Source: Thioalkalivibrio sp. (GTDB taxonomy: Bacteria > Pseudomonadota > Gammaproteobacteria > Ectothiorhodospirales > Ectothiorhodospiraceae). From it: a stretch of DNA of 8,666 nt. Of this stretch, positions 1 to 5,014 are shown in pieces. The translations under genes were made by a program, and so were the position numbers. Where the stretch lies: contig SKQM01000116.1 in the NCBI GenBank assembly GCA_007119005.1, positions 1 to 8,666 of the forward strand, given 5' to 3'. Each line of letters starts with the position of its first letter. Positions within the stretch are counted from its first letter, which is position 1. The notes beneath the pieces are model-generated. The model saw only the letters and a program-made list of their open reading frames with translations. It was not told where the DNA came from and ran no database searches.

Positions 1-731
1 GGCGCGATCTCGACCAGCTTCTGGTGCCGGCGCTGGATCGAACAATCGCGTTCGAACAGGTGGACCACGTTGCCATAGCCGTCGGCCAGTACCTGAACCT
101 CGATATGGCGCGGGTTGACGATGGCCTTTTCCAGAAAGATCTCGGTACTCCCGAACGCCCGGGTCGCCTCCGAACGCACACGCTCGAAGTTTCGGCGCAG
201 GCTGTCCGGATCGTCGCACAGACGGATACCCCGGCCGCCGCCCCCGTTGGTGGCCTTGAGCATCACCGGGTAGCCGACACGTTCTGCGACCGGCAGTGCA
301 GCCTCGGCGTCCTCCAGGTTGCCCTCGGATCCCGGTACGACCGGCACGCCCGCGGCGATCATCGCCTCGCGGGCCGCGACCTTGTTGCCCATACGCCGGA
401 TCACGGCCGCCGAGGGCCCGACGAAGCGGATGCCCCGCGCCGCGCAGGCGGCCGCGAACTCCGGGTTCTCCGACAGGAAGCCGTAACCCGGGTGAACCGC
501 GTCGCAGCCGGCCGCCCGGGCCACGTTGATCAGACGGTGCATGTTCAGGTAGCCGCCCATCGTGTCCGGACCGATGGAGTAGGCCTCGTCGGCCTTCTTC
601 ACGTGCAGGGCGTGACGGTCCGCGTCGGTGAACACCGCCACCGAGGTGATGCCCATCTCCGCGCAGGCGCGGATCAGGCGCACGGCGATCTCGCCGCGGT
701 TGGCGATCAGAAGTTTTCGGATCGGAATCAC
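1..731 (-). CDS. pycA: Biotin carboxylase / pyruvate carboxylase subunit A, N-terminal part (3' end outside window)
   Basis: ATP-dependent carboxylation of a biotin carried on a partner subunit, here probably feeding pyruvate to oxaloacetate (anaplerosis). The 243 visible codons start at GTG 731 and read VIPIRKLLIANRGEIAVRL. They contain the biotin carboxylase N-domain motif IANRGEIA (residues 9-16), HPGYGFLSEN (80-89), and the start of the ATP-grasp domain with K159 and the glycine-rich loop GGGGRG (163-168), followed by HLFERDCSIQRRHQK (224-238). The KATNGGGGRGIR and HLFERDCSIQRR versions match PycA-type subunits better than the AccC of acetyl-CoA carboxylase, but AccC or another acyl-CoA carboxylase subunit is not excluded without the C-terminus. 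The GTG start is chosen because the family begins a few residues before the LLIANRGEIA block; an AGGA lies about 10 nt upstream. It is divergent from yceD and runs off the left edge. Confidence 0.85.
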   Translation of the reverse strand, partial: MIPIRKLLIANRGEIAVRLIRACAEMGITSVAVFTDADRHALHVKKADEAYSIGPDTMGGYLNMHRLINVARAAGCDAVHPGYGFLSENPEFAAACAARGIRFVGPSAAVIRRMGNKVAAREAMIAAGVPVVPGSEGNLEDAEAALPVAERVGYPVMLKATNGGGGRGIRLCDDPDSLRRNFERVRSEATRAFGSTEIFLEKAIVNPRHIEVQVLADGYGNVVHLFERDCSIQRRHQKLVEIA

Positions 732-764
732 GCCCGGCGGTTCCTGTGAGGTTTGTGGCAGTGC

Positions 765-793
765 AGTATCCGAAAGCGTTGGCGGGGCTGCAA
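765..793 (-). promoter_or_regulatory. Candidate sigma70 promoter for the biotin carboxylase gene
   Basis: On the minus strand, TTGCAG (788-793) is followed after 17 bp by GATACT (765-770). Predicted transcription start is near 758, giving a leader of about 27 nt that includes AGGA before the GTG start. The spacing is ideal, but the match to consensus is only moderate (3/6 and 4/6), so this is a candidate. Confidence 0.35.
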
Positions 794-811
794 GTTAAGC
801 CTCTGTTCGCT

Positions 812-840
812 TTGACAGAAAACCCGCGCGCGCGTATATT
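812..840 (+). promoter_or_regulatory. Strong sigma70 promoter in front of yceD-rpmF
   Basis: TTGACA (812-817), a perfect -35 hexamer, is followed after exactly 17 bp by TATATT (835-840), a 5/6 match to the -10 hexamer. It faces yceD and is the best promoter in the intergenic region. Transcription should begin around 844-851, only 3-10 nt before the yceD ATG at 854, so the message would be almost leaderless. It lies 18 bp from the opposing candidate promoter for the biotin carboxylase, so polymerases at the two may interfere. Confidence 0.8.
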
Positions 841-853
841 CCGCGCCCTTGAG

Positions 854-1369
854 ATGAGCCGTGTTCCCGTTTCCCTGGACCCCTTTCAGCCGCGCGCCCT
901 CGACCAGCAATGGGAGGGGCAATTCGGTCGGAAGGATTTGCCGCGGCTGGCTGCGGTGGTGCCGGAAGAGGCGCCGCTGGAGGTCAGCGTGGCGATCGGT
1001 CTGACGCGCGGGATGCTCGGGGAGATTCGGCTTCAGGGAACGATCGCCGGCGAGCTGGGGCAGCAGTGCCAGCGCTGCCTGCAGCCGATGACCTGGAGGT
1101 TCAGCCTGCAGCCCGACGTGGTTCTGGTTGGCCCGCAAGGTCTGCCGGAAGCGCTCGGAGAAGGGCAGGACATCGTGGAGCTGGACGAGGACGGTCTGCT
1201 GCGGCCTGCCGGGTTCGTGGAGGAGGAGATCCTCCTCGCGCTGCCCCTGTCGCCCCGGCACGAAGACTGTGCACAGGGCCCGCGGCGCGAGTTCGAACCG
1301 GGCGAGGGTCGCGGGAGGCAGGAAGACAATCCGTTCGCGGTATTGAAGAAGCTGCGTAAACCGCTCTGA
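854..1369 (+). CDS. yceD: YceD/DUF177 family protein (large-subunit rRNA accumulation protein)
   Basis: YceD family proteins are needed for normal accumulation of 23S rRNA and are almost always encoded just before rpmF, as here. The 171-residue product has the family's features: N-terminal VPVSLDPF, the central [14 protein letters not shown] with Cys72 and Cys75, the acidic run DIVELDEDG (107-114), [17 protein letters not shown] (123-139) and the C-terminal NPFAVLKKL (159-167). The length is close to the E. coli protein. The ATG at 854 is chosen because [10 protein letters not shown] aligns with the E. coli N-terminus; an in-frame extension to 746 would add residues with no family counterpart and would lie upstream of the promoter. 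There is no conventional Shine-Dalgarno, only GAG touching the ATG. The pair CQRC may bind a metal, but this is not shown. Function is assigned from the family. Confidence 0.9.
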   Translation: MSRVPVSLDPFQPRALDQQWEGQFGRKDLPRLAAVVPEEAPLEVSVAIGLTRGMLGEIRLQGTIAGELGQQCQRCLQPMTWRFSLQPDVVLVGPQGLPEALGEGQDIVELDEDGLLRPAGFVEEEILLALPLSPRHEDCAQGPRREFEPGEGRGRQEDNPFAVLKKLRKPL

Positions 1370-1395
1370 CAGCAGGCCGGTAAACCTTATACACT
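1366..1395 (+). promoter_or_regulatory. Candidate internal promoter for rpmF
   Basis: CTGACA (1366-1371), overlapping the yceD stop codon, is followed after 18 bp by TACACT (1390-1395); an alternative -10, TATACA (1388-1393), has 16 bp spacing. Either would give a leader of about 35 nt carrying the rpmF ribosome binding site. It could allow L32 to be made in excess of YceD. Matches are moderate, so this is a candidate only. Confidence 0.4.
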
Positions 1396-1436
1396 GCGCC
1401 CGGTTTTCCGGGGCTACGCAAATTGGAGACAGCATC

Positions 1437-1634
1437 ATGGCAGTTCAGCAAGCCCGAATGACCCCTTCGAAGCGCGGCATGCGCCGGGCGCACGATGCCC
1501 TGAAGGGCGCGACGCTCTCGATCGAGCCGACCACTGGCGAGGTCCATCGCCGTCACCACGTGTCCCCGGACGGTTTCTACCGCGGGCGCCAGGTGATCCA
1601 GAAGGACGTCGCCGTCGAGGACGACGAGGATTGA
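1437..1634 (+). CDS. rpmF: Ribosomal protein bL32
   Basis: A structural protein of the 50S ribosomal subunit. The 65-residue product begins [22 protein letters not shown], with the hallmark [10 protein letters not shown] segment that contacts rRNA, then [26 protein letters not shown]. It has no CxxC pairs, so it is the zinc-independent form. A clear GGAG (1425-1428) sits 8 nt before the ATG. The protein ends in an acidic tail, [10 protein letters not shown], which is longer than the E. coli protein (57 residues, ending soon after GRKVIAK). Placement between yceD and plsX is the classical gammaproteobacterial order. Confidence 0.98.
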   Translation: MAVQQARMTPSKRGMRRAHDALKGATLSIEPTTGEVHRRHHVSPDGFYRGRQVIQKDVAVEDDED

Positions 1635-1636
1635 AT

Positions 1637-1716
1637 CCCGCTTCCCTCGCTCACGCCCGGGCCGTAGCGCTGGCGCCGCGTTTCTGCTTGCGGCCTGGCG
1701 CTGCGGCGCGAGCGGG
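1637..1716 (+). other. Long imperfect inverted repeat just after rpmF
   Basis: The core arms are 1662-1679 and 1690-1706, giving about 17 base pairs (some G-U) with one bulged base and a 10-nt loop (1680-1689). Outside it, CGC (1648-1650) can pair with GCG (1708-1710) and CCCGCT (1637-1642) with AGCGGG (1711-1716), so nearly the whole 80 bp can fold into one extended hairpin beginning 2 bp after the rpmF stop. No T-run follows, so it is not a typical intrinsic terminator. It may protect the rpmF message end, attenuate reading into plsX, or be a dispersed extragenic repeat. Confidence 0.6.
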
Positions 1717-1743
1717 TTTCCATCGGTTGTAAGATTGTTTCCC

Positions 1744-1792
1744 GGGCCGCCTCTTCACGGCGGTCCCCCGTGCCGGTGCCCGGCTTCCGGCA
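1744..1792 (+). other. Two further small hairpins in the plsX leader
   Basis: GGGCCGCC (1744-1751) pairs with GGCGGTCC (1759-1766) around a 7-nt loop, and TGCCGG (1771-1776) pairs with CCGGCA (1787-1792) around a 10-nt loop. Both are GC-rich. No T-run follows either of them. The bases are seen directly; any role is inference. Confidence 0.35.
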
Positions 1793-1831
1793 GGCGCGCG
1801 GATTCCCAAGACCGGTGAGCGCTCCCCGCGT

Positions 1832-1845
1832 CCTCCGTACGGAGG
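1832..1845. promoter_or_regulatory. Perfect 14-bp palindrome containing a GGAGG, upstream of plsX
   Basis: CCTCCGTACGGAGG is a perfect dyad 42 bp before the plsX ATG. As DNA it could be an operator half-site pair. As RNA, its GGAGG (1841-1845), a perfect Shine-Dalgarno core, would pair with the CCTCC arm and be hidden. It is too far from the preferred ATG (1888) to serve as its own ribosome binding site. Confidence 0.4.
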
Positions 1846-1887
1846 CGGCCGGCGGAGCATGCATTGCGAGGGCAGGTCGCGATCGCC

Positions 1888-2916
1888 ATGAGCCACAGCT
1901 ACACCATTGCGCTGGACGTGATGAGCGGAGACCACGGTGCCTCCGTGATCATGCCGGCTGCCCTCGGCGCGCTGCAGGAGATGAGTGACATCCATCTGTT
2001 GCTGGTCGGCGACGAGGCCGTGGTCGCAGCGCACATGCGGCACTGGCCCGAGACGGCCAGGGCCCGCGCGCAGGTGGTGCACGCCTCCCAGACCGTCGGG
2101 ATGGAAGAACTGCCGGCGGTGGCGCTGCGCAACAAGCGCGACTCCTCCATGCGCAAGGCGATCGACCTGGTCAAGCTGGGCAGCGCGGCCGCCTGCGTGA
2201 GCGCCGGCAACACCGGGGCACTGATGGCGACCGCGCGCTACGTGCTGAAGACCCTGGCCGGCATTGACCGGCCGGCGATCGCCACCGCGCTGCCGTCGCT
2301 GTTCGGACACACCCACATGCTGGATCTCGGCGCGAATATCGACGTCGAGGCGGCGCATCTGTACCAGTTCGCGGTGATGGGATCGGTGCTGGTGACCTCC
2401 ATCGACGGCCTCGAGGCGCCCCGGGTCGGGCTTCTGAACATTGGCTCGGAGGCGATCAAGGGCAACGACCGCGTGCGCGAGGCCGCGCACCTGCTGGAAA
2501 AGTCCTCGCTGAACTACATCGGCTTCGTCGAGGGTAACGATGTCTATTGCAGCGACGTCGACGTGGTCGTCTGCGACGGCTTCGTCGGCAACGTTGCGCT
2601 GAAGACCAGCGAAGGCGTCGCGCGCATGATCGCCGACAACATCCGGGCCGAGTTCAAGCGTTCCTGGATCACGCGGTTGCGTGGGCTGGCCGCGCTGCCG
2701 GTCCTGAACCGTTTTCGTAATCGCATCGACCCCCGACGCTACAACGGCGCCTCACTGCTCGGTCTGCAGGGGATCGTGATCAAAAGCCACGGTGGCGCGG
2801 ACGAACTGGCATTCCAGAACGCCATTCGCATCGCGCGCAAGGAGGCCGAGGCCAACGTTCCGCAGCGGATCGACAAGCAGCTCGGTCGCATGCTGCGTCA
2901 GGAGGTGGAAGTGTGA
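1888..2916 (+). CDS. plsX: Phosphate acyltransferase PlsX
   Basis: PlsX converts acyl-ACP and phosphate to acyl-phosphate, the acyl donor for PlsY, at the first step of glycerolipid synthesis; it is a peripheral membrane enzyme. The 342-residue product shows the family blocks: [11 protein letters not shown] (residues 6-16), [89 protein letters not shown], and a C-terminal [13 protein letters not shown]. The usual MGGD in the first motif is MSGD here. The ATG at 1888 is preferred because the conserved IALDVM begins five residues later; AGG (1874-1876) lies 11 nt upstream. A TTG at 1864 with GGAG 6 nt upstream would add eight residues and remains possible. A 253-bp structured gap separates it from rpmF, and its stop overlaps the fabH start. 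Confidence 0.96.
   Translation: MSHSYTIALDVMSGDHGASVIMPAALGALQEMSDIHLLLVGDEAVVAAHMRHWPETARARAQVVHASQTVGMEELPAVALRNKRDSSMRKAIDLVKLGSAAACVSAGNTGALMATARYVLKTLAGIDRPAIATALPSLFGHTHMLDLGANIDVEAAHLYQFAVMGSVLVTSIDGLEAPRVGLLNIGSEAIKGNDRVREAAHLLEKSSLNYIGFVEGNDVYCSDVDVVVCDGFVGNVALKTSEGVARMIADNIRAEFKRSWITRLRGLAALPVLNRFRNRIDPRRYNGASLLGLQGIVIKSHGGADELAFQNAIRIARKEAEANVPQRIDKQLGRMLRQEVEV
2900..2906 (+). promoter_or_regulatory. Strong ribosome binding site for fabH inside the plsX end
   Basis: AGGAGGT, a perfect anti-16S match, is placed 6 nt before the GTG at 2913. It decides the fabH start and shows that fabH does not rely only on coupling from plsX, although the GTGA overlap (2913-2916) would also allow re-initiation. 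Confidence 0.85.
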
Positions 2917-3869
2917 ATTACGCCCGCGTCTCGGGTACCGGCAGCTACCTGCCTTCGGGCGTGCTGACCAATGCCGATCTCGAAAAGATGATCGACACCA
3001 GCGACGAGTGGATCTTCGAACGCACCGGGATCCGCCAGCGGCACATGGCGGCGCCCGGCGAAACCACTTCCGACCTCGCGCTGCATGCCTCGCGGCGGGC
3101 GCTCGATGCGGCTGGTCTGCGCGCTTCCGACCTCGACATGATCCTGGTCGCGACGACGACCCCGGACCAGATCTTCCCGAGCACCGCCTGCCTGTTGCAG
3201 GCCAAGCTGGAGGTGGGGGGCTGTCCTGCGTTCGACATCCAGGCGGTCTGCAGCGGCTTCGTGTACGCGGTGGGCATTGCCGACCAGTTCATTCGCGGCG
3301 GGCAATGCCGGCACGCACTCGTTGTGGGTGCAGAGACGTTGTCCCGGATCACCGACTACACCGACCGTGGCAACTGCATCCTTTGGGGCGACGGGGCCGG
3401 GGCGGTGATCCTCTCGCGGTCGGACGCGCCGGGAGTGATCTCGACCCACCTGCACGCCGACGGTGCCCATCGCTCCCTGCTCGAGGTGCCGGCTGGGCCA
3501 TCGCGCAACGATGTCACCGACGACAAGATCCGCATGGAAGGCCGCGCGGTGTTCAAGGTGGCGGTCAACACGCTGGACCAGATCGTCGACGAGACGCTGG
3601 CGCATAACGGCATTGGCAAGGGTGATGTCGACTGGCTGGTGCCGCACCAGGCGAACATCCGCATCATCCAGGCGACGGCGAAGAAGCTGGCGATGTCGAT
3701 GGATCGCGTGGTGGTCACGATCGAGACCCACGGCAACACCTCGGCGGCGTCGATTCCGCTCGCACTGGATGTCGGGGTGCGGGACGGCAGGATCAAGCCG
3801 GGTGAATTGATCCTCACCGAGGCGTTCGGCGGCGGCTTCACCTGGGGCGCAAACCTGATCCGCATGTAA
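2913..3869 (+). CDS. fabH: 3-oxoacyl-ACP synthase III (KAS III)
   Basis: FabH starts type II fatty acid synthesis by condensing acetyl-CoA with malonyl-ACP. The 318-residue product has the complete catalytic triad: Cys113 in QAVCSGF, His245 in VPHQANIRI and Asn275 in [10 protein letters not shown], matching E. coli C112, H244 and N274 with a one-residue offset. Other family marks are [14 protein letters not shown] (31-44), GDGAGAV (159-165) and the terminal GGGFTWG (306-312). The length is typical. It starts at GTG 2913, overlapping the plsX TGA by 4 bp, with an excellent ribosome binding site, so translation of the two is probably coupled. In E. coli fabD would follow; here a CYTH-domain gene follows after 43 bp. 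Confidence 0.98.
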   Translation: MNYARVSGTGSYLPSGVLTNADLEKMIDTSDEWIFERTGIRQRHMAAPGETTSDLALHASRRALDAAGLRASDLDMILVATTTPDQIFPSTACLLQAKLEVGGCPAFDIQAVCSGFVYAVGIADQFIRGGQCRHALVVGAETLSRITDYTDRGNCILWGDGAGAVILSRSDAPGVISTHLHADGAHRSLLEVPAGPSRNDVTDDKIRMEGRAVFKVAVNTLDQIVDETLAHNGIGKGDVDWLVPHQANIRIIQATAKKLAMSMDRVVVTIETHGNTSAASIPLALDVGVRDGRIKPGELILTEAFGGGFTWGANLIRM

Positions 3870-3883
3870 TCTGCTCGCGAATC

Positions 3884-3898
3884 GCGGCCAGAGGCCGC
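3884..3898 (+). other. Small GC-rich hairpin between fabH and the CYTH gene
   Basis: GCGGCC (3884-3889) and GGCCGC (3893-3898) form a perfect 6-bp stem with an AGA loop, 14 bp after the fabH stop. It is followed by CAAAAAC on the plus strand, so it lacks the T-run of an intrinsic terminator in this direction. It may mark the fabH message end or affect initiation at the weak start at 3913. Confidence 0.35.
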
Positions 3899-3912
3899 CA
3901 AAAACATCGGAA

Positions 3913-4377
3913 ATGGCTCGAGAAATCGAACGCAAATTCCTGTTGAAAAACGATAACTGGCGTTCGAAGGTGCACGCATCACACGTTCTTCGCCAGGGCT
4001 ACCTCTGTGGAAACACCCGCGCCTCCGTGCGCGTGCGGATCGACGGCGATCGGGCCAACCTCAACATCAAGAGCGCCACCCTCGGGGTCGAGCGGCTCGA
4101 ATTTGAATACCCGATCCCCGTGGAGCAGGCCGAGGTGATGCTCTCGGAGCTGGCCGGGGAGGTCGTCGAGAAGACCCGCCACGAGGTTCGGCATCAGGGC
4201 CATCTGTGGGAAATCGACGAGTTTGCCGGCGAAAACGAGGGCCTGATCGTCGCGGAGATCGAGCTCGGCGATGCCGAAGAGGCCTTCGAACGGCCCGACT
4301 GGCTCGGCGAAGAAGTCTCCGCCGACCCGCGCTACTACAATTCCGAACTCGCCCGCCATCCGTACTCGCGCTGGTGA
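3913..4377 (+). CDS. CYTH domain protein, probable inorganic triphosphatase
   Basis: CYTH enzymes fold into an eight-stranded tunnel and hydrolyse triphosphates with a divalent metal. The 154-residue single-domain product carries the signature ExExK as EIERK (E4, E6, K8), then RVRI, LNIKSA, RLEFEYPI, VEKTRH, WEIDEFAGENEGLIVAEIEL (residues 99-118) and WLGEEVSADPRYYNSELA near the end. This layout resembles the short bacterial triphosphatase group that includes a characterised Nitrosomonas europaea tripolyphosphatase more than class IV adenylate cyclases, so PPPi or another triphosphate is the likely substrate; thiamine triphosphate or a cyclase activity cannot be excluded. The ribosome binding site before the ATG is weak (CGGAA). 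The stop codon overlaps the GTG of the next gene by 4 bp, which suggests coupled translation. Confidence 0.88.
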   Translation: MAREIERKFLLKNDNWRSKVHASHVLRQGYLCGNTRASVRVRIDGDRANLNIKSATLGVERLEFEYPIPVEQAEVMLSELAGEVVEKTRHEVRHQGHLWEIDEFAGENEGLIVAEIELGDAEEAFERPDWLGEEVSADPRYYNSELARHPYSRW

Positions 4378-5009
4378 ACGCTCCGTCGATCTTCGATCCG
4401 GCCTGCACCCGGTGTCCGCGTCTTGCCGGACACCTCGCGACCGTGCGCGTGGAACACCCCTCCTATCACGCGGCCCCGGTCGCTCCATTCGGTCCGGTGG
4501 ACGCCCAGTTGCTGATCGTCGGGCTTGCGCCCGGAATGCACGGCGCGAACGCAACCGGGCGGCCGTTCACTGGCGACCACGCCGGGATCCTGCTCTACCA
4601 GACGCTGCACTCGTTCGGTTTCGCGAGTCAGCCGCAGGCGGTTGGTCGGGACGACGGCCTTGCGCTGCTGGGCTGCCGCATCACCAACGCCGTGAAATGC
4701 CTGCCGCCGCAGAACAAGCCCACGCCGGTCGAGATCCGCAGCTGCAACGGCTATCTTGCCGCCGAGATCGCAGCCGTCTCGCCGCGCGTGATCCTCGCGC
4801 TTGGGCGCATCGCGCATGACGCGGTGCTGCGTGCGTCGAACCGGACCCCGGCCGGGCACCGCTTCGCGCACGGTGCCGAACACGACCTCGGGGAAGGGCG
4901 GGTTCTTTTCGATTCCTATCACTGCTCGCGGTACAACACCCAGACGCGTCGTCTTACGCCAGAGATGTTCGAGGCATTGTTCCGGGAGATCCGCACGCGT
5001 TTATCCTGA
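4374..5009 (+). CDS. Uracil-DNA glycosylase, family 5 (UdgB-like)
   Basis: This enzyme removes uracil, and in family 5 often other deaminated bases, from DNA to start base excision repair. The 211-residue product has motif GLAPGMHGANATGRPFTGD (50-68). The Ala in GLAPG, instead of Glu in GEPG/GEAPG, separates family 5 from family 4. A second motif is YHCSRYNTQTRRLT (182-195). Four cysteines fit the iron-sulfur cluster pattern of these families: C11 and C14 (CTRC), C109 (AVKC) and C124 (IRSC). The overlapping GTG at 4374 is the start because the first cysteine pair lies only ten residues in, and translation is likely coupled to the CYTH gene through GTGA. uvrC follows after 5 bp, making a DNA-repair pair. 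Family 5 is inferred from motif sequence alone; a related UDG-superfamily activity is the alternative. Confidence 0.9.
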   Translation: MNAPSIFDPACTRCPRLAGHLATVRVEHPSYHAAPVAPFGPVDAQLLIVGLAPGMHGANATGRPFTGDHAGILLYQTLHSFGFASQPQAVGRDDGLALLGCRITNAVKCLPPQNKPTPVEIRSCNGYLAAEIAAVSPRVILALGRIAHDAVLRASNRTPAGHRFAHGAEHDLGEGRVLFDSYHCSRYNTQTRRLTPEMFEALFREIRTRLS

Positions 5010-5014
5010 GGGGC

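Noticed and set aside
24..749. Open frame of 241 codons on the plus strand
   Set aside because: It is the antisense shadow of the biotin carboxylase gene, whose minus-strand translation has clear family motifs; the plus-strand product is Arg/His-rich with no recognisable domain.
1707..1735. Promoter for plsX with -10 TAAGAT (1730-1735)
   Set aside because: No acceptable -35 is present at 15-19 bp upstream and no TGn extension, so it falls below what I would call.
1651..2490. 279-codon minus-strand open frame across the rpmF-plsX gap and plsX
   Set aside because: Most of it is antisense to the conserved plsX coding frame; the translation is low in recognisable motifs and rich in Arg/His/Gln.
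2898..3935. Long 345-codon open frame on the minus strand
   Set aside because: It lies opposite fabH, which has a full catalytic triad and ribosome binding site. Long antisense frames are expected in GC-rich DNA.
4206..4373. In-frame upstream extension of the uracil-DNA glycosylase
   Set aside because: It overlaps the CYTH coding sequence in another frame and encodes an Arg-rich stretch without homology; the conserved protein begins at GTG 4374 just before the first cysteine pair.
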